Positions 25,578 through 34,212 of a stretch of DNA of 64,000 nucleotides are shown one piece after another (the stretch's first letter is position 1; the number at the start of each line of letters is the position of its first letter). Origin of the DNA: DASUNP01 sp035249305 (GTDB lineage Bacteria > Acidobacteriota > Blastocatellia > UBA7656); assembly GCA_035249305.1 (NCBI GenBank), contig DATFGQ010000025.1, forward strand, positions 1-64,000. The letters are read 5' to 3'. The position numbers were made by a program, and so were the translations under genes. Under the pieces are notes generated by a model. That model saw nothing but the letters and a program-made list of their open reading frames with translations, was not told the origin of the DNA and did no database searches.

Positions 25578-25784
25578 GGAGGTGGTGAGAGCAATCTAAG
25601 CATCTCCTGTGTCTGAATCTGACATTTTTACCTCCTGGAAAGAACGCCAATAGACGTTCTTTATCTTACGTGCGGACAGGAGTCCTAACAACACACTTAC
25701 AGGAGGCATAATGCCTTGACTCCACCTGTAAGTGGGAATCCACCCTGCGTGAACAAGTTGGGAGTTATTGCTCTCACCATTTCC
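25578..25784. mobile_element. 207-bp element with 18-bp inverted ends and two internal hairpins
   Basis: The ends at 25578-25595 (GGAGGTGGTGAGAGCAAT) and 25767-25784 are inverted repeats with 16 of 18 matches. Inside are two strong hairpins: an 8-bp stem AAAGAACG (25639-25646 with 25655-25662), and a 10-bp stem CACTTACAGG (25694-25703 with 25725-25734) whose loop contains AGGCAT-A-ATGCCT. It could be a MITE or a structured RNA gene. A micro-ORF for MSDSDTGDA with an AGGAGG site lies on the minus strand at 25596-25625, abutting the left arm. Confidence 0.55.
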
Positions 25785-25980
25785 AACAATATCCCTCGAC
25801 GACACTATTTGTCAATTAGCACACCATACTCACTACTCCTCTATGCTACGTGATGCAATTAAACAGATTGTTACTTCATCAAATATCGGACTGAAAATAG
25901 CATGCGATCTGATGCATTGCTATCTGCCTAGCTACAAAGTCTTGGGTGAAAATCGAATCCTGAATAACGCAGGACGAACA

Positions 25981-28710
25981 TCATCGAATACTTGAGCGAA
26001 TTATTCTTGCCTTCTCCGTACTAATAGTTCCTACTACACAGTTTATCCAATTACTTCCAATTACTCTTGTTCTAGATAAGTCAATTTCATTAAATGGGCT
26101 GCAGACGAACAGGCAGCCGTAAATTCCCGCTTCTGAAAGTATTGATGTTTGAAAATTCGCATCTTTAATGAATTGCCCAGTAAAAACTGATTGTCGAAGA
26201 TTACACCCAATGAAGACAGAACCAATAAACTCGTTTGAGTTGACGTTATCTTTGGTAGCAGAATGATACCATAAGGAATAAGGTGCTGGTGTATTTCTAC
26301 GATAGGCGATGAATTTTGCCCGTCGCATGTAAGTATGGAGAAAACTACAATCACTTATGTTACATCCTGCAAATTGTGCTTCATTCAGGTTTGACCTTTT
26401 GAATCTCGCACCTTCAAAATCACATCGATGAAAAAAAGTATTCTGTAGGTTTGCTTGTGAGAGATCAGAACTTGCAAAGCATGAGTTCGTAAAACTCTCA
26501 CCTCGCATATCGGCATATCGCAAATCGCATTTTCTGAAAGTAACTGTGCCGCATTTCAGATAAGGGCTTTTTTTGGGCTGTCTTACATACGTGTACACTA
26601 TTCCAAATACGGCCTCGCGAAAATTAACTCGCTTAAGCTTGCAACCGACAAACTCTGTTTGTACTAAACTAGCATCTCTAAAATCTGCTTCTCGCAAGTT
26701 GCAATTTACAAAACGGATCGTATGTAATTGAGCGCGCCGAAAACTGCAAGAATCAAAGTCGCAGCTCTCAAAAGTGATATTACTGATACGTACTCCATTA
26801 AAATCTGCTTTCGTAAAGTCTTTGTTGATAATATGGCGATGAGAAGACGCCGCAGCAATTCGCATTACGTTGTCATTGTAAGTTGCCGTTCGCTCGATAG
26901 ATATAAAATCGAGCAGCACATCAGTTTCTTCCTTCGATATGCCCGCGCCGACAAACGCTATGACTTCACTTGTTAGGCCAATATCGTCTAACATCGGAAG
27001 CTTTTTTGATTGGAGACTGTCGACAATAGCTGTCGCGACGAAATACTCCATAAAAGACTTGTGAACAAATCTGTAGTGACCGTCGTCTGTGCGGTTGAGG
27101 AATGTGCAGGTCCGCACATCGTGATCAAAATAGTCTAAAGTAGATTTCTCTCTTATTTTGAAATGGCTCTGAATACGATCAGGTAGATTAGTGAAGTGAA
27201 TTGACGGCACTCCGCTGCGATACATATATAGCGCCAGTTCTTGCATAAACAATCGTCTTTGTTCGGTTGTGAGCAGTTGTCGCACCTCGCCTTTTTCCCA
27301 ATCGCGTTGGAGCCACAACTTCGTATACATGTCATAAAGTCGAAACAAATTAAGGTCACGAACCTCACCTTTTAATCGAGGAATGGTCTGAATCATAATT
27401 TCAAGCAACACTGGACGACGTGCAAGGTCATTAAGATTATATGTACTCCTAATAGCATCTCTCATCTCTTGCCAATTTGTTACACCATCACTTTGCAGTT
27501 GTTCAATATGGTTTTTGAGAAATGAATCTATCTGTAATGCTGAGAATGGCTCAAGCTTCAATAAATCATATCTGACATTCCTAGTACCATCGGTAATCAC
27601 TGCATTCTTGACTCTTTCATAAGGGTTATCCATGACCGGAACGTGTCGCATCACCTTTCGGATTTCCGACAAAGATGGGAAATATCCTGTTCGACCCGTC
27701 AATATAACTTTGTTCCCTGGCTGGGCCAGTTCCGCTAGTATTTCAAAGTTACGCAGCCTGATTCGCTCATCAACCTGCATCGACATTTCATCAAAACCAT
27801 CAAGTAAAAGGAGAAATTTTCCCGAACTAAGGAATTTCCGAAACGTAGCATAATTAGTCTGCAAATTGCAGTCATTAACCAGGAAGTCCGTTATCATTGC
27901 TTGAACACTTCCTTTTTCGAGACGCGCAAAATTGCTTAACCGAACTAGGAGGGGAATTCTAGGGTAGCGAGTCGGGTTCTCCAGATGACGTTTCGCGCAT
28001 ATGTAGCTGAAGTAGGTACAAAAGGAGGTTTTCCCTGCTCCAAAGTCACCAAGAATAGAGACATGATAGGATTCTGGCAGGGTAAGCCACCGCTTCATAA
28101 AAGGGAGTAACTTTTTTCTGACAGGTTCCCAATCCCTTCTATAATAAGGATTGAGAGGCTCAATGCGATCAGGAGATTTATCATATGAAACTAGCCTTGT
28201 GACTCTAAGATCAACGTATGTGTTAAATAACTTGCTTGATTCAAAATCTTCAACTAACCGCTTGAGATAAGGGTTAAAGTCAATCAAACTCGAAAGCAAT
28301 TCATCATAAGTAAAGCACTCTATACCATTCATTTGTGCGTTCTGCCTCGCCGGAGCTGCAAAGCCCTGAGTAGTAATAAGGTAAGCTTTTTGAAGCTTCC
28401 CCGTTCTTATCCATGGGCCGGCGGTTGCCGCAACTTGGCTAACCTCCTCAGCTCCGACGTTAGACGCTTTATGGTATTTGCATTCAACCACTGCATTCAC
28501 ACTTACTATTCCTTGTCTAAACTCGATATACATATCTACTTGGCGGCCACCCATGTGTTTATTCTTTTCAACCACAAAACCCATTAAACGGAAAACGTCT
28601 GCAACGTCATCCTCAAACTTCGCGGCTCTGCAGTTTTTACAAAGGCCATCAGAAAAAATCGCCTGGCCGCAGTCACTCTTATGGTATCCTTTGCAAAGTA
28701 AGTTACTCAT
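25981..28710 (-). CDS. NACHT NTPase with N-terminal zinc ribbon and PD-(D/E)xK nuclease and C-terminal pentapeptide repeats; candidate antiphage STAND protein
   Basis: Positions count from the GTG at 28722 (913 residues); the ATG at 28710 gives 909. Cys10, 18, 28 and 31 form a probable zinc ribbon. Residues about 35-145 are an Mrr/RecB-like nuclease with Asp63 and Glu80-Cys-Lys82 (VDMYIEF, VVECKYH). A NACHT module follows: Walker A GDFGAGKTS (225-233) and Walker B LLLLDGFDE (304-312), then a helical segment. The last 260 residues are pentapeptide repeats (ADFNGVRISN, SCSFRRAQL, ADFRDASLV). STAND NTPases of the Avs/bNACHT kind join a nuclease effector to a sensing domain that triggers on phage proteins. 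The gene is much more AT-rich than its surroundings, and both start sites are weak. Confidence 0.85.
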   Translation of the reverse strand: MSNLLCKGYHKSDCGQAIFSDGLCKNCRAAKFEDDVADVFRLMGFVVEKNKHMGGRQVDMYIEFRQGIVSVNAVVECKYHKASNVGAEEVSQVAATAGPWIRTGKLQKAYLITTQGFAAPARQNAQMNGIECFTYDELLSSLIDFNPYLKRLVEDFESSKLFNTYVDLRVTRLVSYDKSPDRIEPLNPYYRRDWEPVRKKLLPFMKRWLTLPESYHVSILGDFGAGKTSFCTYFSYICAKRHLENPTRYPRIPLLVRLSNFARLEKGSVQAMITDFLVNDCNLQTNYATFRKFLSSGKFLLLLDGFDEMSMQVDERIRLRNFEILAELAQPGNKVILTGRTGYFPSLSEIRKVMRHVPVMDNPYERVKNAVITDGTRNVRYDLLKLEPFSALQIDSFLKNHIEQLQSDGVTNWQEMRDAIRSTYNLNDLARRPVLLEIMIQTIPRLKGEVRDLNLFRLYDMYTKLWLQRDWEKGEVRQLLTTEQRRLFMQELALYMYRSGVPSIHFTNLPDRIQSHFKIREKSTLDYFDHDVRTCTFLNRTDDGHYRFVHKSFMEYFVATAIVDSLQSKKLPMLDDIGLTSEVIAFVGAGISKEETDVLLDFISIERTATYNDNVMRIAAASSHRHIINKDFTKADFNGVRISNITFESCDFDSCSFRRAQLHTIRFVNCNLREADFRDASLVQTEFVGCKLKRVNFREAVFGIVYTYVRQPKKSPYLKCGTVTFRKCDLRYADMRGESFTNSCFASSDLSQANLQNTFFHRCDFEGARFKRSNLNEAQFAGCNISDCSFLHTYMRRAKFIAYRRNTPAPYSLWYHSATKDNVNSNEFIGSVFIGCNLRQSVFTGQFIKDANFQTSILSEAGIYGCLFVCSPFNEIDLSRTRVIGSNWINCVVGTISTEKARIIRSSIR

Positions 28711-28959
28711 ATCTATATTCACTATATTTCTTGGCCACGAAGACTATAACAAACATATTCAAGGATGCAGGAAACCAGGACGATTCAAGAGTACAAATTC
28801 TTTATTAGGCCCATCCTTTGCAGGTCGATTTTCCTATAGATAAATGCAAGCAGCCGTCTATGCATCTATCTTTTGCTCAACGCTTCTTCGCCATTGGCGT
28901 GTTAGAGCGCAATATATATCACAACCATATCGCGAATGAAAGCAGGTGCTGCGCTCGCA

Positions 28960-29349
28960 TCACGGCTCACCTCTTTCACTCGATTGCTGGTCCTTCTGGT
29001 CATCTTCGTATACTGTTTGCGGGTCATTATCAGTCATGTGTTTCTCTATGGCTTCACGCAGAATTTCCGCCGCGGCTTTGCAGGCTATCACTTCATACCT
29101 GCCTGTGTAGAGATGCAACGCCAGCCTGTATGCCTCTGAATCACGAAACAACAGCTCTATGAATCGGTCCAGCTCGGCTTGCACTACCTGCGGGCCGCAG
29201 CCTTCTTTTGTAAACCCTCTCCGCAGTACTATGAACAGGTCAGCAAGCCACTCGCGGGCGTCCTCCGTGATTCCCTCAAGCCGTGCGAGCCTGCTCTCAT
29301 CATCCATAAAAAGGATAGGTTGATTATCTTCGCCTGATTGCGTTGTCAT
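28960..29349 (-). CDS. Small acidic protein of unknown function within the island
   Basis: The 129-residue product is hydrophilic and mostly helical (RLARLEGITEDAREWLADLFIVLRRGF, AELDRFIELLFRDSEAYRLALHLY), with a disordered acidic tail (TDNDPQTVYEDDQKDQQSSERGEP). There is no signal, membrane span or recognised domain. ATG 29349 has AAAGG upstream; a longer TTG-started frame to 29403 is less likely. It lies upstream of the NACHT gene in the same direction with a 250-bp gap, and divergent from the HTH gene, so it could belong to the same accessory unit. Confidence 0.6.
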   Translation of the reverse strand: MTTQSGEDNQPILFMDDESRLARLEGITEDAREWLADLFIVLRRGFTKEGCGPQVVQAELDRFIELLFRDSEAYRLALHLYTGRYEVIACKAAAEILREAIEKHMTDNDPQTVYEDDQKDQQSSERGEP

Positions 29350-29584
29350 CAGCTTGCCTTTCTGCGTTCTGTGATGTGTGCAGCTCCGCTCCCATTTCAA
29401 CAACCAAACGGCAAAAAGATATTACCACGAACATAGTAAAACTCAAACAGAAGATGATATAAGTGACGAAAGTTTTTACCCCATTTATGGTAGGAGATTT
29501 ACAGCTTTTCGGCCTAAACTGTCCTGAGCAGATAACTTGCTACCACATACGGAGTAAGCGGGCCTACGACTGTGGCGCGTTAAT

Positions 29585-29598
29585 TACCACGTTTGGTA
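29585..29598. promoter_or_regulatory. Candidate operator TACCA-N4-TGGTA upstream of the HTH gene
   Basis: A 5-bp-arm inverted repeat lies 11 bp before the ATG at 29610. A related imperfect palindrome TACCCCATTTATGGTA lies at 29477-29492. Two similar sites before a Cro/C1-type gene suggest autoregulation; this is inference. Confidence 0.35.
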
Positions 29599-29609
29599 GT
29601 TTGCGGCTC

Positions 29610-29870
29610 ATGTTGCGAATGATCGCCAGGGAATTAGCGGAGCGTGAGGGAATAGAAAATCCCTTGCAGCTTTCAGAGAGGTCTGGGTTGTCTTATGAGA
29701 CTTGCCGTCGCGTGTGGAATGACGCCGCAGAGCAATGGGGCCGCAAAACTATTGAACGCCTTTGTGATGTCCTGCATGTCCGGCCCGGTCAGTTATTCCA
29801 TTATGAACCGGAGCCTGACAAGCTAGAACGCGCGTTGAAGGCTAAGGCGAAAGGCAGGCACAAGAGGTGA
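29610..29870 (+). CDS. Small Cro/C1-type HTH DNA-binding protein
   Basis: From ATG 29610 the product is 86 residues and matches the compact HTH_26 layout: MLRMIARELAEREGI, LQLSERSGLSYETCRRVWND, KTIERLCDVLHVRPGQLF. The tail is basic (KAKAKGRHKR). An open frame extends upstream to GTG 29463, but its residues look non-coding and overlap operator-like palindromes, so the short form is preferred. It is divergent from the small acidic gene and may control the island. Confidence 0.7.
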   Translation: MLRMIARELAEREGIENPLQLSERSGLSYETCRRVWNDAAEQWGRKTIERLCDVLHVRPGQLFHYEPEPDKLERALKAKAKGRHKR

Positions 29871-29946
29871 GGCGTGAATGTTGAGTTGCTATCGCTCCTC
29901 ATACCAACAAAGTAATCCGCCGCCAAGTAGTAACTTAATCATCAAA

Positions 29947-29990
29947 GATTAGCCGCAATGATATGAAGTATGAACGCTTTTAATTTTACT
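29947..29990. repeat. Right copy of the 44-bp direct repeat flanking the accessory island
   Basis: It starts GATTAGCCGC and ends CTTTTAATTTTACT, matching 25214-25257 at 38 of 44 positions. GC-rich core sequence (sdhC) resumes about 150 bp further on. Confidence 0.75.
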
Positions 29991-30139
29991 AATCGGCTGC
30001 GCCGCTTTAGAATTGTGGCTTAATTGAACCGATGAGCGCGCCGACAGTTGCGTTATGCCGAACGAGTCGGGTAAAAGGCCATCCGTACCGCTCGCCGAAT
30101 CCGTCAGGCTTTGGGCGCGCTCGACCAGGAGCCTAACCC

Positions 30140-30814
30140 ATGTCGATAAACATCTCCCGCCATTTTCTGCTGCGCAAGCTCCACCAGTTGACCGGCATTC
30201 TGCCGCTTGGCGTCTTTCTCATAGAGCACTTCTACACCAACTCGAAGGCCATGGGGTCGGTCGCGGCCGGCAAGTCCGGCGAGCAGCTATTCAACGAGGC
30301 GGTCGCAGACCTGCAATCGATCCCTTACATAATCTTCGTCGAAGTGCTCGGCATATTCATCCCGCTCATCTACCACGGCGTCTACGGGCTGATAATCACC
30401 TGGGAGGGTAGGCCCAACGTCGGGTCTTACGACTACGGGCGGAACTGGATGTACTTCTTCCAGCGCGTGACGGGCGTCATACTGTTCGTCTTCATCACCT
30501 TTCACATCCTGAACTTCCGCTTCGGCATGGTCCCAGGACTCAACGAGATCAACCTCGCGCACAACCCCGATAAGGCGTTCGACATAGTGAGCGGCGAGTT
30601 CCGCATCTGGTGGGTGATGTTCATCTACATCATCGGCATAGTGTCGACCACCTTCCACTTCGCCAACGGGCTGTGGCTCTTCTTAGTCGACTGGGGGGTG
30701 ACCATAGGCCAGCGCGCGCAGCGCCTTTCCGGCTACCTGTGCGCGGCCATAGGCGTCGCGCTCACCGTCGTAGGCATCAACGCGGCCCTCGCGTTCGTTC
30801 GAGAGGTTAGATAA
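30140..30814 (+). CDS. sdhC: Succinate dehydrogenase cytochrome b subunit (b558 type)
   Basis: The 224-residue membrane subunit resembles the single large di-haem anchor of Bacillus-type enzymes: FLLRKLHQLTGILPLGVFLIEHF at the start and about five spans. Histidines that can bind haem are seen in EHFYTN, IYHGVYG, TFHILNF and TTFHFANG. It anchors SdhAB and passes electrons to the quinone pool. The ATG has CAGGAG upstream. Its TAA shares one base with the sdhA ATG, giving tight coupling in a three-gene sdhCAB operon that lacks sdhD. Confidence 0.92.
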   Translation: MSINISRHFLLRKLHQLTGILPLGVFLIEHFYTNSKAMGSVAAGKSGEQLFNEAVADLQSIPYIIFVEVLGIFIPLIYHGVYGLIITWEGRPNVGSYDYGRNWMYFFQRVTGVILFVFITFHILNFRFGMVPGLNEINLAHNPDKAFDIVSGEFRIWWVMFIYIIGIVSTTFHFANGLWLFLVDWGVTIGQRAQRLSGYLCAAIGVALTVVGINAALAFVREVR

Positions 30815-32706
30815 TGGCAAAGGCTGACATACGAATCGCGGTCATAGGCGGGGGGCTCGCGGGGCTGATGACGACCATCAAGATCGCAGAGCTCGGCCAC
30901 TCTGTAGACCTCTTCTCGCTCGTCCCCGTCCGCCGCTCGCACTCCGTCTGCGCGCAGGGCGGGATAAACGGCGCGGTCAACACGAAAGGCGAAGGCGATT
31001 CGCCCTTGATACACTTCGACGACACGGTCTACGGCGGCGACTTCTTGGCCAACCAGCAGCCCGTCAAAGCCATGTGCGAGATGGCGCCCGCCATCATCTA
31101 CATGTTCGATCGCATGGGCGTGCCCTTCTCGCGCACTTCGGAAGGGATGATAGACTTCCGCCGGTTCGGCGGGACCAAGCACCACCGCACGGCGTTCGCC
31201 GGCGCGTCTACGGGCCAGCAGCTTCTCTACGCGCTCGACGAGCAGGTGCGCCGCTACGAGGCCCAGGGGAAAGTCACGAAATACGAGTGGTGGGAGTTCA
31301 TGTCGGCGGTCCTCGACGATAACCAGGTCTGCCGGGGCTTGACGGCGATGAACCTGCGCACGCTCGAAGTTCAAGCCTTCCCCGCCGACGCGATAATAAT
31401 GGCGACGGGCGGGATAGGCTCGGTCTTCGGCAAATCCACGAACTCCGTGATATGCACAGGCTCGGCGCAGTCGGCGCTCTACCAGCAGGGCGTACACTAC
31501 GCCAACGGCGAGTTCATACAGGTCCACCCGACCGCTATCCCTGGCGAAGACAAGCTCCGTTTGATGAGCGAGTCGGCGCGCGGCGAGGGCGGCCGAGTCT
31601 GGGTCCCGCGCAAGAAGGGCGACCTGCGCGAACCGAGCGACATCCCCGAAAACGAGCGCTGGTACTTCCTCGAAGAGAAGTACCCGGCTTACGGCAACCT
31701 GGTGCCGCGCGACATCGCCACGCGCGAGATATTCCATGTCTGCCTGGACGGCTACGGCGTGGGCGGCGGCAACATGGTCTATCTAGATCTGACGCACATC
31801 CCGGCCGACGTGCTCGACCGCAAGCTCGGCGCGATTCTTGAGATCTACGAGAAGTTCGTCGGCGACGACCCGCGCTACACGCCTATGAAGATATTCCCCG
31901 GCATGCACTACACGATGGGCGGCATCTGGGTCGACTACGACCAGATGACGAACGTGCCCGGCGTATTCGCCGTCGGCGAGTGCGACTACTCCATACACGG
32001 GGCGAACCGGCTGGGCGCCAACTCGCTGGTAAGCTGCATCTACGCAGGCATAGTCTGCGGCCCGGCCGCCGTGCGGTACGCCGCCGGAAACGGCCGCGGC
32101 GAGACTCTCAACGGGCTGCACGAAAGCGAAGCGCGCCGCCAGGTCGAGATCAACGAGCGCATAAAGAATCAGCGGGGCGGCGAGAACGCTTACCTGCTGC
32201 ACGACGAGATGGGCCGCTGGATGACCGACAACGTCACCGTAGTGCGATACAACCGCAAGCTCGAAGAGACGGACGCGAAGCTTCAAGAGCTGATCGAGCG
32301 GTTCGACCAGATAGACATAAACGAGAACGTCTACTGGGCCACGCAGGCGCTGCCGCACGCGCGCCAGCTCTACAACATGCTGCAACTGGCGCGGGCCGTC
32401 ACGCTCGGCGCGCTGCGGCGCAACGAATCGCGCGGCGCGCACTACAAGCCGGAGTTCCCCGAGCGCAACGACGCGGAGTTTCTCAAGACGACGATCGCCA
32501 CCTACACGGCGGAAGGGCCGGAGTTCAGCTACCAGCCAGTCGACGTGTCGCTCGTCCCGCCGCGCGCGCGCAAGTACGACGTGGAGAAGAAAATCCCCGC
32601 CGACCAGCAGGTCGCGCCCAACGAGGTGCAGGTCGAGCGTAAGCTTGAGAAAGAGGCCACGGGCAAGCAGCACCCGTTCGAGGACGCGAGCAAGAACGTA
32701 ACTTAG
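30814..32706 (+). CDS. sdhA: Succinate dehydrogenase / fumarate reductase flavoprotein subunit
   Basis: The 630-residue protein has the FAD-binding VIGGGLAGLMTTIKIAELG at its start, the flavin-attachment region SHSVCAQGGINGAV (with a His before the Ser-Val), and substrate-site segments FGGTKHHRTAF, HPTAIPG and GMHYTMGGIWVDYD. It oxidises succinate to fumarate in the TCA cycle. The C-terminus carries a Lys/Glu-rich tail. It sits between sdhC and sdhB; sdhB starts 25 bp downstream. Confidence 0.96.
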   Translation: MAKADIRIAVIGGGLAGLMTTIKIAELGHSVDLFSLVPVRRSHSVCAQGGINGAVNTKGEGDSPLIHFDDTVYGGDFLANQQPVKAMCEMAPAIIYMFDRMGVPFSRTSEGMIDFRRFGGTKHHRTAFAGASTGQQLLYALDEQVRRYEAQGKVTKYEWWEFMSAVLDDNQVCRGLTAMNLRTLEVQAFPADAIIMATGGIGSVFGKSTNSVICTGSAQSALYQQGVHYANGEFIQVHPTAIPGEDKLRLMSESARGEGGRVWVPRKKGDLREPSDIPENERWYFLEEKYPAYGNLVPRDIATREIFHVCLDGYGVGGGNMVYLDLTHIPADVLDRKLGAILEIYEKFVGDDPRYTPMKIFPGMHYTMGGIWVDYDQMTNVPGVFAVGECDYSIHGANRLGANSLVSCIYAGIVCGPAAVRYAAGNGRGETLNGLHESEARRQVEINERIKNQRGGENAYLLHDEMGRWMTDNVTVVRYNRKLEETDAKLQELIERFDQIDINENVYWATQALPHARQLYNMLQLARAVTLGALRRNESRGAHYKPEFPERNDAEFLKTTIATYTAEGPEFSYQPVDVSLVPPRARKYDVEKKIPADQQVAPNEVQVERKLEKEATGKQHPFEDASKNVT

Positions 32707-32731
32707 CTGTGTCGAACACAAGGAGCTAGAT

Positions 32732-33634
32732 ATGGTCACATGTTACCAGTGCGGAGAGGCGCTGCCCGAAGGCAAAAGCACCTGTCCCGAATGCGGCGCG
32801 GTCAATACAGTCTCGCGAAATGTTGTCAAAGGCGAGAACGACGAGAACGTCACAGACACCGCGCGCATGCGCGTCAAGGCGGAAGGCTCGCCCGAAGTGA
32901 TCCGGATCAAGGTGAAGCGACAGGATTCGCAAGACGCCCCCTCGCGCTGGGAAGAGTTCGACGTGCCTTACCGCAAAGGCATAAACGTGCTGACCTGCCT
33001 GATGGACATTCAGAAGAACCCCGTCACCGCCGACGGCAAAAAGACTACGCCCGTCGTGTGGGATTCGAACTGCCTGGAAGAGGTCTGCGGCGCGTGCTCC
33101 ATGATAATAAACGGGCGCGTGCGCCAGGGCTGCACGGCGCTCGTCGACAAGCTCGACACGCCGATCACCGTCGCGCCCATGACGAAGTTCCCCATCATAC
33201 GCGACCTGATGGTGGACCGCTCGCGCGTATTCGAGGCCTTCAAGAAGGTCCACGCGTGGATAGACATCGACGGCACGTACGACCTAGGCCCCGGCCCCAA
33301 GGTCGCGCCCGAAGTGCAGGCGGCGCGCTACGACATGTCGCGCTGCATGGCCTGTTGCTGCTGCATGGAAGCCTGCCCGCAATACGGGCCTGTCTCTCAG
33401 TTCATCGGCCCGGCCGCGCTCAACCAGGTGCGGCTGTTCAACGAGCACCCGACGGGCAAGCTGAACAAAGACGTGCGGCTGAACGCCGTGATGGAGCCCG
33501 GCGGGGTGACCGACTGCGGCAACGCGCAGAACTGCGTGAAGGTCTGCCCGAAAGAGATACCGCTGACCGACTCGATCGCTTACCTCTACCGCGAGACGAC
33601 CTGGTACGGCCTGTTCGGCTGGCTCAAGAAATAG
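32732..33634 (+). CDS. sdhB: Succinate dehydrogenase iron-sulfur subunit with extra N-terminal zinc ribbon
   Basis: The 300-residue protein has the [2Fe-2S] cysteines in SNCLEEVCGACSMIINGRVRQGC-type spacing. The C-terminal cluster motifs are CMACCCCMEACP and CGNAQNCVKVCP. The family is usually about 230-260 residues. Here about 50 extra residues precede the ferredoxin domain, with Cys4, Cys7, Cys18 and Cys21 in a CxxC-N10-CxxC zinc ribbon. The start is supported by AAGGAG just upstream, and the ribbon is in frame. The core should relay electrons from FAD to haem; the role of the ribbon is unknown. Confidence 0.94.
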   Translation: MVTCYQCGEALPEGKSTCPECGAVNTVSRNVVKGENDENVTDTARMRVKAEGSPEVIRIKVKRQDSQDAPSRWEEFDVPYRKGINVLTCLMDIQKNPVTADGKKTTPVVWDSNCLEEVCGACSMIINGRVRQGCTALVDKLDTPITVAPMTKFPIIRDLMVDRSRVFEAFKKVHAWIDIDGTYDLGPGPKVAPEVQAARYDMSRCMACCCCMEACPQYGPVSQFIGPAALNQVRLFNEHPTGKLNKDVRLNAVMEPGGVTDCGNAQNCVKVCPKEIPLTDSIAYLYRETTWYGLFGWLKK

Positions 33635-33644
33635 ATCTCAGATC

Positions 33645-34022
33645 TCAAATTTGATAATTAAAATCCGGGACCGAGGCGAGCTTGCGCGCAAGGGCCACGC
33701 CTATGCCGACTATCCGCTCCTGCGCTTCGAGCGGCCGCACGCCCGCGGGCGTCATTAAATAGCCCACGTCATACATTATCCCCAGGCGCGTGTTGCCCTC
33801 CTCTTCGATCAACACGATGTCGCCCGCCTGGCCCGCTTCGCCCGGCACGAACAACACTATGTCGCCTTCGACGAGCCCCTTTTCGGGCCACGAGTGATTG
33901 ACTATAACGCACTCGTAATCGCCTTCGCGCACCTTGAGCACCTGGGCCAGCACGTCCTCGTCGTCGAGGTAGACTTGCTGCCGCCGCTTCTCTTGAGCCT
34001 GTATGTTTTCGTCCTTTTCCAT
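33645..34022 (-). CDS. Small protein with LexA/S24-like beta-fold, function unknown
   Basis: The 125-residue product has a charged helical start (MEKDENIQAQEKRRQQVYLDD) and then a beta-rich part: GDYECVIVNHSW, GDIVLFVPG, GDIVLIEEEGNTRLGIMY. Repeated GDIVL strands recall the S24/LexA peptidase fold, but the Ser-Lys dyad is not evident. It converges with sdhB, 10 bp apart. ATG 34022 is preferred over TTG 34040; both ribosome sites are weak. Confidence 0.65.
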   Translation of the reverse strand: MEKDENIQAQEKRRQQVYLDDEDVLAQVLKVREGDYECVIVNHSWPEKGLVEGDIVLFVPGEAGQAGDIVLIEEEGNTRLGIMYDVGYLMTPAGVRPLEAQERIVGIGVALARKLASVPDFNYQI

Positions 34023-34212
34023 AATCAAGACCGCAAGCAAATATTGAATCCGTCGTGTGCAATTATGTCAATCGCCGGACGGCCGAAACCGCCGATGGCC
34101 GCGCGCCGCTTTAAGCCGCGCGGGTTTAGCAGGCACGCGTTTTTGGCATCGGTTTTGCCACTGGATAGTATTAAGAGCGATTTGTGGATTGATATAGAAC
34201 GGGGGGCCGGGT

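Larger units (their letters stand above)
25154..25980. other. Intergenic region, 827 bp, left part of an accessory island
   Basis: This AT-rich stretch contains the left direct repeat (25214-25257) and the 207-bp inverted-repeat element (25578-25784). Between them (25258-25577) I see no coding sequence or clear promoter. The transition from GC-rich to AT-rich sequence is visible just after the amidohydrolase stop. Confidence 0.65.

Noticed and set aside
25578..25784. Retron-type msr/msd region
   Set aside because: The inverted ends and hairpins recall one, but no reverse transcriptase is present in the window.
30055..30411. Plus-strand 118-codon frame overlapping sdhC
   Set aside because: It overlaps sdhC in another frame and has no family features.
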